Assembly (NCBI GenBank): GCA_027452065.1
Contig: DAIDHC010000144.1
Coordinates: 1-64,000 of the forward strand
Source: Bryobacterales bacterium
Lineage (GTDB): Bacteria > Acidobacteriota > Terriglobia > Bryobacterales > Bryobacteraceae
Direction: 5' to 3'
DNA length: 64,000 bases
Of this stretch, positions 44,212-53,229 are shown in pieces. A program made the position numbers and the translations under genes. Position 1 is the stretch's first letter; each line of letters opens with the position of its first letter. The notes beneath the pieces were generated by a model. That model was not told the DNA's origin. It made no database searches and saw only the letters and a program-made list of their open reading frames with translations.

Positions 44212-45510
44212 GTGAGCCCTCCGGCCGCTGTCCGGCGCGTCTATTATCTTGCCGCACACGGTGGCTACTCCGGCCAGTCCGTCCCATTGGGCGGGGGCGC
44301 GGCAGTCTGCGAAATGCTGCTCGAAGAGTGGCGCCGCACCCGCCCCTTCGACGTCCAACTGGTGAGCCCCGCCATCCTCGGTCCCCGCGCTCCCTCGGCC
44401 CGCGACCTCGTCTCTTTCGGCGAGCGCGAATACGCCCGCTTCTGCCGCGAGTTCTCCGCCGCCGCCACCGCCGAAGTCCTCCGCCACGACCCCGCCGGCG
44501 CCGTTGTCCTCGTCAATGACGTCTCCGAGGGCCCGGATTTTCCCCGTCTCGCCGCCGCCGGCTTCCCCATCGTCACCATTTACCACGTCGACGTCGTCGC
44601 CTACGTCGCCGCCATCTACGGCCGTTCGCTCCTCGCGCCCGAGACGCTCGCGCGCTGGTACCGCCGCCTCCGCGCGTCGCCGCTCTCCCGCGTCCTTCCC
44701 TCCATGGCTGCGCTCGTCTTCGAACAGCAGGAAAACAGCCTCCGCTTCTCTCGCGCCGCCGTCGTGCCCTCCGAGGCCATGCGCGGCATCATGGGCCGTT
44801 GCTACCCCGGCCTTCCCGACGGCCGCATCCAGGTCCTGCCCTGGGGAGTACCCGGCGAGGTTCCCCCGCCGTCCGAGACCGCGGCGGCGGCGCGTCTTCT
44901 CCGCGCCGAATTCGGCGTCCCCGACGATGCCCGCGTCCTCCTCACCCTGAGCCGCATCTCACCCGAAAAAGGCCAGGATCTCCTGCTCGAAGCTCTGATC
45001 GAATCCGAACGCCGCTCCCAAGGCCCCTCCCAACCGCTTTGGCTCTTCATCTGCGGCGAAGCCGCCTACATGCAAGGCCGCCGCTTCCTCGATCGCCTTC
45101 ACGCACTCGCCGCCCGTCTCCGGCGCACCCGTGTCGTCTTCCCCGGCTACGTCTCCGGCCTCCGCAAACACGCCTTCTTCGCTCTCGCCGATCTTTACGT
45201 TTTCCCCTCGCGCCACGAGAGTTACGGCTTGACTCTGATCGAGGCTCTCCGCGCCGGCTGTCCCGCTCTCTGTCTTGATCACCACGGTGCGCGCGCAGTT
45301 ATGCGTCCGGAGTTCGGACCCCTCGTGCCCATCGGGAGCCGTCGCGAAACCATCCGCGGCCTCCGCGACGCCCTCGCCTCGCTGCTGGCCCGCCCTGACG
45401 ACCGCCGCCGCATGGGCGAGGCTGCAAGCCTTTGGGCCCGCGGCCAGACCTTTTCCGCCGCCGCCTCTGCCCTCGCGCGTCTTCTCAACCGTTACGGCGC
45501 CGGCTCGTGA
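44212..45510 (+). CDS. GT4-family glycosyltransferase
   Basis: Retaining nucleotide-sugar glycosyltransferase of GT-B fold, 432 residues from the GTG at 44212, four bases after the ugd stop. Typical marks are LTLSRISPEKGQDLLLEAL and the E-x7-E motif in HESYGLTLIEALRAGCPALC. The N-terminal half has YYLAAHGGYSGQSVPLGGGA, a donor- or acceptor-side loop. Glucuronate transfer is suggested by coupling to ugd but not shown. Its 3' end overlaps the convergent DUF1080 gene by 19 bases. Confidence 0.9.
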   Translation: MSPPAAVRRVYYLAAHGGYSGQSVPLGGGAAVCEMLLEEWRRTRPFDVQLVSPAILGPRAPSARDLVSFGEREYARFCREFSAAATAEVLRHDPAGAVVLVNDVSEGPDFPRLAAAGFPIVTIYHVDVVAYVAAIYGRSLLAPETLARWYRRLRASPLSRVLPSMAALVFEQQENSLRFSRAAVVPSEAMRGIMGRCYPGLPDGRIQVLPWGVPGEVPPPSETAAAARLLRAEFGVPDDARVLLTLSRISPEKGQDLLLEALIESERRSQGPSQPLWLFICGEAAYMQGRRFLDRLHALAARLRRTRVVFPGYVSGLRKHAFFALADLYVFPSRHESYGLTLIEALRAGCPALCLDHHGARAVMRPEFGPLVPIGSRRETIRGLRDALASLLARPDDRRRMGEAASLWARGQTFSAAASALARLLNRYGAGS

Positions 45511-46313
45511 ATCTCGCGGATCCAGATATTGCGGAAACGCACCGGATGATCGTGATCCTGGAGCAGTAACGGCATCTTCTCGGCGTGCGGCCGATACGGC
45601 GGCCGGCCCATGTACGTCGTCGGTCCGGTCAAAACGCAGTTGTCCTGGATCAGCACCCCGTTGTGAAACACCGTTTCCGAGGCCGGCCGCAGAATCTTGC
45701 CGTCCGCCGAAAACCGCGGCCCGTGAAAAACGATATCGTAAATCTGCCACTCGCCCGGCGGCCGGCTGGCGTTCGCCAGGGGAGGGAACTGCGCGTAAAT
45801 CGCCCCCGCCTGCCCGTCGGCGTACGTCTTGCTGTTGTAGGAATCCAGCACCTGCAGCTCATACATCGACATCAGATACACGCCGCTGTTTCCGCGGTCC
45901 TGATCCTGGCCGTGCGGCGGATTCGGCGTCGCCCACTCCACGTGCAACTGGCAGTCGCCGAATGACTGCTTGGTCCGAATGTCGCCCTTGCCCGGCTCCG
46001 TCGCGAAATATCCGTCACGTACTTCCCAAGTAGGCGCTCCGCCGTGTGCCCCTTCCCACTGCGACAAATCCCCGCGTCCGAACAACACCACCGCGTCCGA
46101 CGGCGCAGTGCCGGCCTTGGCGTCGGTGCTTGCCGTCCCCGGCGTCACCATCACCGCCATGGGACGGCTCCGGTCGCTGACTTTCCATTTCGGGCTGACG
46201 TGTGTCGCATACGGTTGACCCACGTCCTGTGCCGCACCAACACCGCAAAAAGCCAACCATCCGGCCGCCGCCGCGCCCGCCACCCAACTCATTCCAGAAC
46301 GTTTTGTGAACAT
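45492..46313 (-). CDS. Secreted DUF1080 (3-keto-disaccharide hydrolase-like) protein
   Basis: Exported beta-jelly-roll protein, 273 residues from the ATG at 46313, with a signal segment (SWVAGAAAAGWLAFCGVGAAQ). The DUF1080 core is readable: VVLFGRGDLSQWEG, WEVRDGYFATEPGKGDIRTK, NSGVYLMSMYELQVLDSYN and RPPYRPHAEKMPLLLQDHDH. Members of this domain family hydrolyse 3-keto-glycosides or bind sugars. An upstream ATG at 46358 is less likely because it would precede the signal segment with charged residues. Its 3' end lies inside the convergent glycosyltransferase gene. Confidence 0.88.
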   Translation of the reverse strand: MFTKRSGMSWVAGAAAAGWLAFCGVGAAQDVGQPYATHVSPKWKVSDRSRPMAVMVTPGTASTDAKAGTAPSDAVVLFGRGDLSQWEGAHGGAPTWEVRDGYFATEPGKGDIRTKQSFGDCQLHVEWATPNPPHGQDQDRGNSGVYLMSMYELQVLDSYNSKTYADGQAGAIYAQFPPLANASRPPGEWQIYDIVFHGPRFSADGKILRPASETVFHNGVLIQDNCVLTGPTTYMGRPPYRPHAEKMPLLLQDHDHPVRFRNIWIREIHEPAP

Positions 46314-46375
46314 ATTGATTTTCTCGATCCTTGATCGCCTGGAGAATTGTATCAGCACCGGCCGTCTACCGGCGT

Positions 46376-48532
46376 TCAGCCGCCCGGGCGGATCTCCATC
46401 GATTGCAGAAACACTCCCAGCGGCCGCCTGTCCCCGGAAAGCCCCAATTCCGCGGGCGACCTCGCATTCTCGATCCGCAGCGAAATCACAGCCAGCGTTC
46501 CCTTGATCGCCCCGCCCGGAATGACCGCCTCCTCGTTCTCGATCTCAAATCCCCCCCGCATCCGCCACACCGCCGCTTCGGTATCCCCGGCCATCACGTG
46601 CACCTTCACCGCCGGCCGCCGCACCAGCGTCCGAAGCGCCGCCTCGAGCCTCAGCGGCTGTCCGGGCGCCACCGTAAACACCAGCTTTGCCTCCGGCCCT
46701 AGCGTCCACGTGCCGGCGGTCTCCGCTCCGCCCCAACCCGATAGCTCGTATGGCTCCGCGTTGCCGCCGGTTCGAAAGTTGAGAATCCCATCCGCCGGCA
46801 GCGCCAGCCTCTCCGCCAGCATTCCCTTCGTCGCTCGCGCGTTCAGCCACCGCCCTGAGGTGAAGTCGGCCGCGCACATCCCGTCCAGCAAATTTTCGCG
46901 CATTGCATATTGCGCCACCCGCGCCTCATAACCTTGTCCGAAGTCGCCCAGGTTCCACCCCGGCGGCTGCCATCCGCTGTATCCGTTCACCGTCGCCACA
47001 CCCCGCTCGGCAGCCAGCATCATCGCGTCCACTTCGCCGATCACCGGAACCTCCGGCCGCCGCGGATGCAGCGCGAAGAAGTCCCGGCAGCCCGCCGGAG
47101 CCGCGCCCAGCCGGCCCAAAAACGCGTTCTCATCAAACCGGTTCATGCGCCCGATGTCGTATGAGTTGACCTGCTCGGCCACCAGCGCCACCGCCACCAC
47201 CACCGCCGCCGCGCGCCGGCCTTTCCTCCGCAGCCAGTCGGCGGCCAGAGCACACATCACGATCAGAGCAAGCGACACCAGCCAGTTCACCCGCCCCGGC
47301 GCCCGGATCCCTTTCGCCCCCGGCACCACGTGATACACCACCCACCACCACGAATGAATCCCCACCCGGACGGTCAACACGTACAGCGCCGCGCTCGTCA
47401 AGCCCAGAACGACCAACGCCTTCGCCATTCGCCCGTTTTCGGTTTCCCTTTTCGCCTTCCCTCGCAGCCATCGGCGCAGCGCCATGGCCCAGGCCGCCGC
47501 GGCAATCAGAACCATCAGCGGCGTCAATCCCGCCCAGGACTCGCCGTCCAACGGCACCCGCCTCCGGTAAAATTCGCCCAGCGTCCCGCCCCAGACCAGA
47601 TTGCTCGTTCCCACGTCGAACATGTCGTTCCACTGCTTCATGAACTCAAACGCCGCCGGGTAGTCCCTCCCGCCTGTCTGCCGCAGCGCCGGCAAGTACA
47701 CGTAGAGGAATGGCGCCATCCAGATGAGAAACGCCAGCGCTGCGATCCCGGCATCGACTGCCACCGCCCGCCATCGCTGCCGCATCAGCGGGCTCTCTCC
47801 GGGCCGCAGCTTTGTGAGAATCAGCCAGATCACGCCTCCGGCTCCCGCGCCCAGAATGGCGAAGAATCCGACGTAGAACGAGCTGAATATCGTCCCTCCC
47901 AACAGAAACGCCGCCGCGCACAACGACCATCGCGCCCGCGTCCGTCTACCCCGGAAGCGCCCTTCGCCATAGTCGTACACCAGCCACGCCATCACCGGCA
48001 GCACCGACATCATCCACAACTGCGGATGCCCCGAAGTGGTAACCGAAATGTTGGCCAGCGTGAAAGCGCTCGCGCCGGCCACCGCCGGCCCCATCGATAC
48101 ACCGAGCTTCCCCCGCAACAGCATGTACAGCGCGGCGAAGCCCAGCAGCTTTACCGCAATCAGCGTACACTCAAACGACAGATACGGATCGAAACCGAGA
48201 ATGCGGCCCGCCGCGAACAACGGAGCATAGAGGAATAACGTCTCGCTGTATCCGAGCACGCCATGATAGGGAGCGAAATAATTCGGATCGCGCACCGCGG
48301 CCAGCCCCCGCGCCGCCGACAGCCAGTGTTCCAGGATCACGATGCAAAAACGGGCGTCCCCGACATCGCCGTCGATGTGGGCTCCGCCGGTAAAAAGGAA
48401 CGAGCGGAACAGATACATCACCGAGCCGGCCGCCGCTCCCGCCGCAACTGCGATCTCTCTCGCTCTCCCCGCCTGCCCAGCGCCCGCGCGTCGCTCAGGC
48501 ATGGGGGACGTTTGTGTCTTTGCGCTTTTCAT
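46376..48532 (-). CDS. Polytopic membrane protein, GT-C/YfhO-like
   Basis: Large membrane protein of about 718 residues with at least ten hydrophobic segments and a C-terminal soluble domain of about 200 residues that looks beta-rich. The first external loop contains HIDGDVGDARF, acidic residues in the place where GT-C glycosyltransferases keep their catalytic Asp. I infer a lipid-linked-sugar transferase or YfhO-type role. The start is uncertain: ATGs at 48532, 48502, 48553 or 48613 are possible, none with a strong ribosome site. The BtuF-like gene diverges from the region in front. Confidence 0.65.
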   Translation of the reverse strand: MKSAKTQTSPMPERRAGAGQAGRAREIAVAAGAAAGSVMYLFRSFLFTGGAHIDGDVGDARFCIVILEHWLSAARGLAAVRDPNYFAPYHGVLGYSETLFLYAPLFAAGRILGFDPYLSFECTLIAVKLLGFAALYMLLRGKLGVSMGPAVAGASAFTLANISVTTSGHPQLWMMSVLPVMAWLVYDYGEGRFRGRRTRARWSLCAAAFLLGGTIFSSFYVGFFAILGAGAGGVIWLILTKLRPGESPLMRQRWRAVAVDAGIAALAFLIWMAPFLYVYLPALRQTGGRDYPAAFEFMKQWNDMFDVGTSNLVWGGTLGEFYRRRVPLDGESWAGLTPLMVLIAAAAWAMALRRWLRGKAKRETENGRMAKALVVLGLTSAALYVLTVRVGIHSWWWVVYHVVPGAKGIRAPGRVNWLVSLALIVMCALAADWLRRKGRRAAAVVVAVALVAEQVNSYDIGRMNRFDENAFLGRLGAAPAGCRDFFALHPRRPEVPVIGEVDAMMLAAERGVATVNGYSGWQPPGWNLGDFGQGYEARVAQYAMRENLLDGMCAADFTSGRWLNARATKGMLAERLALPADGILNFRTGGNAEPYELSGWGGAETAGTWTLGPEAKLVFTVAPGQPLRLEAALRTLVRRPAVKVHVMAGDTEAAVWRMRGGFEIENEEAVIPGGAIKGTLAVISLRIENARSPAELGLSGDRRPLGVFLQSMEIRPGG

Positions 48533-48699
48533 CGGGCAGTGCGCGGCGCTCATTCCCGGCCGGATGCCGTCTCGGCCGATCCGTCGACCTCGGCCGGTGC
48601 GCATGCCGGACATCGCCGCGTCCCGGCTCCGCGCGCCATCTTCGAGCCTACCAGAGCCGCCTCGCCCGCCCCGCGCCCCGGCGCCGCCCGGAGGATGTG

Positions 48700-49632
48700 A
48701 TGCCCCGCATCGTCTCCCTCATCGCCAGCGCCACCGAGATCATCCACGCCCTCGGCCTCGGCCGTTTCCAGGTCGGCCGCTCCCACGAGTGCGATTTCCC
48801 CCCCGGCGTCATTCGTATTCCTGTCTGTACCCGTCCCACCTTCGCCGTCGACGGCGACAGCGCCCAAATCGACAGCCAGGTCAAGGACAAACTCCGCAAC
48901 GCCGCTTCGCTTTACGAGATCTTCCCGGAAACTCTCGAGGGACTCTTCCCGACGCACATCGTCACCCAATCCCAGTGCAAGGTGTGCGCCGTCAACCTTG
49001 AGGAAGTCCGCCGCGCTCTCTCCAAAGCCGTCACCACACACCCGGTCGTCATTGCGCTCGAGCCCAACTCGCTCGCCGACATCTGGTCCGGAATTCTCGA
49101 AATCGCCCGCTCCTGCGGCTACACCGAGCGCGGTGTTGAGCTGATCGAATCTCTCCGGCGCGACATCTCCGCCGTCTCGCTCCGCGCCGGCGCCGCCACC
49201 CGTCCGCGCGTCGCCTGCATCGAGTGGCACGAGCCGCTCATGGCCGCAGGCAACTGGACCCCCGAACTCATCCAATTTGCCGGCGGCAACGATCTGTTCG
49301 GAAGCCCCGGTCGCCACTCGCCCACTCTGTCCTGGCAGGAACTCGCCGAGGCCGATCCCGACGTCATCATTACCGCCCCCTGCGGCTTCGATATGCGGCG
49401 CACTCAGGCTGAGATGTATTGGCTGACCTCGCGCCCGGAATGGAGCCGTCTTCGCGCCGTCACTGAGAACCGCGTCTTTCTCGCCGATGGCAACCAGTAT
49501 TTCAATCGCCCCGGCCCACGCGTGGTTGAGTCGCTCCGCGCGCTCGCAGAAATGCTCCATCCAGACCTGTTCGAGCCCACCCTCGAAACGATAGCCTGGC
49601 GCCGCTGGAACGCCGTACCCCCCGCCGTCTAG
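48700..49632 (+). CDS. BtuF-like cobalamin/iron-siderophore-binding protein without signal peptide
   Basis: Periplasmic-binding-protein fold of the BtuF/FepB group, 310 residues, started at the ATG at 48700 because GGAGG lies five bases upstream. The opening RIVSLIASATEIIHALGLG and late VFLADGNQYFNRPGPRVVES are typical of cobalamin-binding homologues. There is no signal peptide or lipobox, and no permease or ATPase gene stands nearby. It may be cytoplasmic or use an unusual export route. It carries a Cys pair in SQCKVCAVN. Ligand unproven. Confidence 0.85.
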   Translation: MPRIVSLIASATEIIHALGLGRFQVGRSHECDFPPGVIRIPVCTRPTFAVDGDSAQIDSQVKDKLRNAASLYEIFPETLEGLFPTHIVTQSQCKVCAVNLEEVRRALSKAVTTHPVVIALEPNSLADIWSGILEIARSCGYTERGVELIESLRRDISAVSLRAGAATRPRVACIEWHEPLMAAGNWTPELIQFAGGNDLFGSPGRHSPTLSWQELAEADPDVIITAPCGFDMRRTQAEMYWLTSRPEWSRLRAVTENRVFLADGNQYFNRPGPRVVESLRALAEMLHPDLFEPTLETIAWRRWNAVPPAV

Positions 49633-49654
49633 ACCCGCTCGCCGCGCAGCCCTC

Positions 49655-51130
49655 TTACTCTGTCGTGGGCAGACTCGGCGGGGGCCCCGGCCGCGGCGCT
49701 TTCGACGGGTGCCCCTTTACCGGGGGCTCCGGCGGAGCCGGCGGTTCCGGAATCGGAGTCAGTGCCTCCGCGCCACCCTTCCGCACCGTGATGCTCCCCC
49801 GGTCCGTTGTCAGCCGCATCGACGGCCCGCCGCCCGAAACCCCGGTGATCGATCCGCCATCGCCCAGTTCGCTCATCTTCATCGGAGCGCCGTACTCTTC
49901 GTGCACCTCGCCATGGTCGGTCTGCGCCTTCAGGTCGTACCGCGCTCCCTCCGGCAGGCTCAGATCGATATCGCCCGAATGCGTCCTCACATCCAGCTTC
50001 GGCATCGCCCCGCCGCCCGGCCGCAGATCCACGTCGCCCCGGTCCAGCGTCAGGTCCAGCGCCTGCGTGAAGGCCGAAATCTCGATGTCCCGCGACCGCG
50101 CGTTTACCACCATCGGCCCCACCACGTTGTTGGCCACCAGGTCGCCCGGCGACATCCGGATCTCGCCCGGCAGCTTCGCCACCTTCAGCTCCGTCTGCGC
50201 CCCGTCGAACCGCAGCGGCTGCGCCAGCTTGCGGAATTGCAACTGCCCCGTGTAGGTCCCTTCCAGATTCACCTGGCCCAGGATATTTTCCAGCTCCACG
50301 TCCTGGCCCCGCCCCCGGATGTCCACCGTCCCTTTTACATTCACCGCCCGCACAATGTCGCTCCGCCTCAGATCCACCCGTGCGTTCCCGCCGATGTCCT
50401 GCAGCCGCACGCCCGCGTTGTCGCTGTCGATGTCCACGCTGCCGTCCACCGTCCGCACGTCAAAGTCCCCGAAGCGCCCATGGCACTCGATGCTCGCTCC
50501 CCGCGGCAAAGTGATGTCCAGATCGTGGCTCACCCGCATGCGGTCGTTCGCCTTGTCCTGGTTCAGCCGGACAATTACCTCGTTGTCCTTGCCCGTCACC
50601 ACCTCGAGCGGCGTCTGCTGGTCGGCCGTGTCCGCGTCCCGGCGCTGCATCGCCCGGATCGTTTTCCGCCCCGCTACCTGGATCTTATCCGCGTTGTCCA
50701 CACCGGTGATCCGCGCGCTGCCGCGAAAGTTTTCCAGAATCAGCTTCGGCGTCTTCCCGCACGCCTTTTCCACCGGCGCCAGCGGATAATCGAACGGCTC
50801 GCCGAAATCCACCACCAGCCCGCGCAGCGCCCGCCCGTCCGGGAACCAGCCGTGGTAATGCCGCGCCGCCCACATCCCCGATCCCACCAGGAACAGGAAC
50901 GTCACCAGCACCCACTCCCCGCCCGATACCCCGCTCCGCGGCAACGGCCGCGAATTCGCCGCCAGGTAAAATATCTCCAGCAGCCTCAGCCCGCCCCAGG
51001 CCACCAGCAAAAACGGCCAGTAGGTCGAGACCACGTCCATCACCGGGATCTCCGGCCAGACGTTGTGCAGGAGGAACAGCACTCCCAGCCCGATCAGAAT
51101 CAGCGGCGCCACTATCGATCCCCGTCTCAT
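49655..51130 (-). CDS. LiaF-like membrane protein with DUF4097-type beta-helix domain
   Basis: A 491-residue protein, last gene of the 53-kb ECF operon. Its N-terminus carries a LiaI/LiaF-like membrane hairpin (LILIGLGVLFLLHNVWP, then YWPFLLVAWGGLRLLEIF) and a third helix near 72-90. From about residue 130 it is a DUF4097-like series of short beta repeats (KIQVAGRK, FDVRTVDGSVDIDSDNAG, GTVDIRGRGQDVEL, DIDLSLPEG). It ends in a Pro-rich tail (PEPPAPPEPPVKGHP). Its ATG overlaps the previous stop by 4 bases. The domain type is linked elsewhere to envelope stress sensing; the role here is inferred. Confidence 0.78.
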   Translation of the reverse strand: MRRGSIVAPLILIGLGVLFLLHNVWPEIPVMDVVSTYWPFLLVAWGGLRLLEIFYLAANSRPLPRSGVSGGEWVLVTFLFLVGSGMWAARHYHGWFPDGRALRGLVVDFGEPFDYPLAPVEKACGKTPKLILENFRGSARITGVDNADKIQVAGRKTIRAMQRRDADTADQQTPLEVVTGKDNEVIVRLNQDKANDRMRVSHDLDITLPRGASIECHGRFGDFDVRTVDGSVDIDSDNAGVRLQDIGGNARVDLRRSDIVRAVNVKGTVDIRGRGQDVELENILGQVNLEGTYTGQLQFRKLAQPLRFDGAQTELKVAKLPGEIRMSPGDLVANNVVGPMVVNARSRDIEISAFTQALDLTLDRGDVDLRPGGGAMPKLDVRTHSGDIDLSLPEGARYDLKAQTDHGEVHEEYGAPMKMSELGDGGSITGVSGGGPSMRLTTDRGSITVRKGGAEALTPIPEPPAPPEPPVKGHPSKAPRPGPPPSLPTTE

Positions 51131-51357
51131 TGCGGCCCTCCCGGATACGCCTGCCCATACCCTGCCGGCGGAGGCGGACTCGCCGGCCTCACCGCGATCT
51201 CCAGCAGCTTCATGAACCCGAAAACGATGATCAACACCGGCCAGGTCTGCCGGAATCCGTACGGCCCGAAGTGGTCCAGCGCCGCCAGCGCGCCCACCGT
51301 CATCAGCATCACCGGCCCCCGGATGGCCCGTATCAATGCCGCTGTCTTAAGACTCAC
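51127..51357 (-). CDS. Small two-helix membrane protein (LiaI/LiaF-like hairpin)
   Basis: A 76-residue protein starting at the GTG at 51357, with GGAGG six bases upstream. It consists almost entirely of the membrane hairpin GPVMLMTVGALAALDHFG ... WPVLIIVFGFMKLLEIAV plus a short Pro/Gly tail. The hairpin is the same module as in both neighbours. It overlaps the gene before by 11 bases and the gene after by 4. No catalytic residues are present, so a structural or regulatory membrane subunit is likely. Confidence 0.75.
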   Translation of the reverse strand: MSLKTAALIRAIRGPVMLMTVGALAALDHFGPYGFRQTWPVLIIVFGFMKLLEIAVRPASPPPPAGYGQAYPGGPQ

Positions 51358-52051
51358 GCTGCACCTCCGAAGCCCTCCCGTTGCCCGGCTCCGGCCCCGC
51401 GACCCGCTCGTACAGCATGTAGGCACCCAGCCCGATCAGTCCGATCGGCCAGTACCGCACGATCTGGCTGAAGTGGAGAACATCCAGATTGTTCAGCAAA
51501 AACAGCACCCCAAACGCGATCAGCACCAGCGGGCCTGCCGGAAACCGCCTCCGGTCGCCGTGCAGCGGCACAAGGCTCGAAAACTCATCCACCGGAATCC
51601 CGGTCTGTCTCCGCCGCGCCGTGTGGTAGGCCTCAAAGGCCATGTAGAAGATCCACACTCCGATCAGCATCCCGAACACCGGCTCGAACCCGCCCGCCGA
51701 GTCCGAGCTCACTATGCTGATCAGCACTCCCAGCACAATCACGTGAACCAGGCCCTTCACGTACTGCCCGTTGTAAATCGCCCCCACGCCCGGGATCAGC
51801 CCCAGCAGAAACGCCAGCCCCGGCGACGCTCCGGCGTCGGCCAGCGGCACTCCCGCCGGAGGTGCCGGCGCCGTATAGGGCGACTGGTAGGGAGACTCAT
51901 CTCCGCCCCCTGGCCGTCCGCCGGCCGCGGGCACGTGCTGTTCACAATAAACCGCACCTCCTTCCACCCGCCGGCAAATCTCGCACAACGGCGTCCCGCA
52001 GTTCCTGCAATAGGCGATCGCCGCCGCTTCCGGATGTTTTGCACAGTTCAT
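51347..52051 (-). CDS. B-box zinc-finger membrane protein
   Basis: A 234-residue protein from the ATG at 52051, with GGGAGGGG upstream. The N-terminus is a B-box-like zinc finger: Cys3, His6, Cys15, Cys18, Cys23, Cys26, Cys36 and His39. A Pro/Tyr-rich linker follows, then two to three membrane helices (LAFLLGLIPGVGAIYNGQYV, LVHVIVLGVLISIV, FGMLIGVWIFYMAF), and a LiaI/LiaF-like hairpin at about 172-215 (GPLVLIAFGVLFLLNNLD, WPIGLIGLGAYML). A B-box finger joined to this membrane unit inside an ECF operon suggests a link between cytoplasmic signal and envelope; this is inference. Confidence 0.78.
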   Translation of the reverse strand: MNCAKHPEAAAIAYCRNCGTPLCEICRRVEGGAVYCEQHVPAAGGRPGGGDESPYQSPYTAPAPPAGVPLADAGASPGLAFLLGLIPGVGAIYNGQYVKGLVHVIVLGVLISIVSSDSAGGFEPVFGMLIGVWIFYMAFEAYHTARRRQTGIPVDEFSSLVPLHGDRRRFPAGPLVLIAFGVLFLLNNLDVLHFSQIVRYWPIGLIGLGAYMLYERVAGPEPGNGRASEVQRES

Positions 52052-52638
52052 TGTTTTCCCCTCCCGTCCGATCCGTTCCCGGCGGCGCCGTTTTCGCCCG
52101 AGCGTGGCGCCGCCTGGTCCTGCTCCGTCCATTCCTTCAGCCGCGACTGAATCTCGATCACCAGCCGCAGATTGTCGTAATATTTCACCGCACGATCCCA
52201 ACTCCGGTGCGCGCGGTCGTCCAGCGCGCTCCATACCTTTACCGGATCCAGGTCCGAGGGCTTCAATTGCCTCGGCTGGATGCCGGCGAACTTGAAAATC
52301 ATCGAGAACGAAAGAATCGTCATCGCCATTCCCATCGCATACCGCGGCGACAACAGCGGTCCCAGCCACCCGCCCCGCAGCCGGCGCCACCAGCCCCGGT
52401 CTTTCTGCCTCCCCAGGTCCCGCCCCGGGATGTGATGGAGAATCCGCGTCAGCAGCTCGGCCGGCGGGTCGGCCGGCGCCGCCCGCTCCATGAACGCCAC
52501 CGCGCTCCGCACTTCCGCCCACGTCTCGCTGCAACGGCCGCAGCCGGCCAGGTGCTCTTCCACCGCCTCGCGCCCGGCCGCCGGCAGCGCCCCGTCCAGG
52601 TAGTCGCACAACAGGATTTCGATTTCGGCGCAGCTCAT
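52048..52638 (-). CDS. ZAS-type anti-sigma factor
   Basis: Probable anti-sigma factor, 196 residues, overlapping the sigma gene by 4 bases. It has a zinc-binding H-x3-C-x2-C in EHLAGCGRC (about residues 28-36). It carries one membrane segment (about 101-116, MGMAMTILSFSMIFKF), followed by about 80 mostly charged residues. It should sequester the sigma factor at the membrane. The outer part lacks any recognised sensor domain, so the signal may come from the membrane proteins encoded next. Confidence 0.82.
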   Translation of the reverse strand: MSCAEIEILLCDYLDGALPAAGREAVEEHLAGCGRCSETWAEVRSAVAFMERAAPADPPAELLTRILHHIPGRDLGRQKDRGWWRRLRGGWLGPLLSPRYAMGMAMTILSFSMIFKFAGIQPRQLKPSDLDPVKVWSALDDRAHRSWDRAVKYYDNLRLVIEIQSRLKEWTEQDQAAPRSGENGAAGNGSDGRGKQ

Positions 52639-53213
52639 AACCGCACCCCCTGCCGCTTCAGAAAGCGGGCCAACTCCGCCCGTCCCCGGTTCAGCCGCGA
52701 CTTCACCGTTCCCTCCGGCACGTTCAGCACGCTCGCGATTTCTTTATATTCCAACTCTTCCAGATCGCGCAAAATCACCGTCTCGCGCAACTCCGGCGAC
52801 AGCTTCCCCAGCGCCTGCTGCAAGACTTCGCTCGCCTCCCGGCCCGCCAGGATCCCGTCTGTCCGCCCGATCGACGCCGTTTTCTCCTCCAGCGCCTGAA
52901 GCTGGTCTTCAATCGAGTCCGTCGCCCGGTCGTGCCGCGTCCTCCGGTAATGGTCAATCAGCAGATTCCGCGTCAGCCGCGACAGCCACACCGCAAACGT
53001 GCCTTCGCCCGACCGGAAGCTCCGCAGGTTCTTGAACACCCGCAGAAATACTTCCTGCGTCAGGTCCTGCGCCTCGGAGTCCTTGCTCGTGAAACGGTAG
53101 CAGATGGAGTAAACCCGCCGCGTGTGGGACTTCACCAGGTCCTCCCACGCCATCTCTTCTCCCTTGAGGCACCGTTCTACCAATTGGGCATCAGCATCCA
53201 AGCGATCCCCCAT
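52635..53213 (-). CDS. ECF RNA polymerase sigma factor
   Basis: ECF sigma factor of about 192 residues from the ATG at 53213; an upstream start at 53294 would add 27 residues rich in Thr/Val with no conserved character. Region 2 covers YSICYRFTSKDSEAQDLTQE and FAVWLSRLTRNLLIDHYRR. Region 4 covers LSPELRETVILRDLEELEYK and VLNVPEGTVKSRLNRGRAEL. It is first in a run of five genes joined by 4- to 11-base overlaps. A GGAAC-N16-CGGT pattern lies just upstream and could be a self-regulated promoter. Confidence 0.92.
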   Translation of the reverse strand: MGDRLDADAQLVERCLKGEEMAWEDLVKSHTRRVYSICYRFTSKDSEAQDLTQEVFLRVFKNLRSFRSGEGTFAVWLSRLTRNLLIDHYRRTRHDRATDSIEDQLQALEEKTASIGRTDGILAGREASEVLQQALGKLSPELRETVILRDLEELEYKEIASVLNVPEGTVKSRLNRGRAELARFLKRQGVRL

Positions 53214-53229
53214 CCCCGTGCTCACAGAC

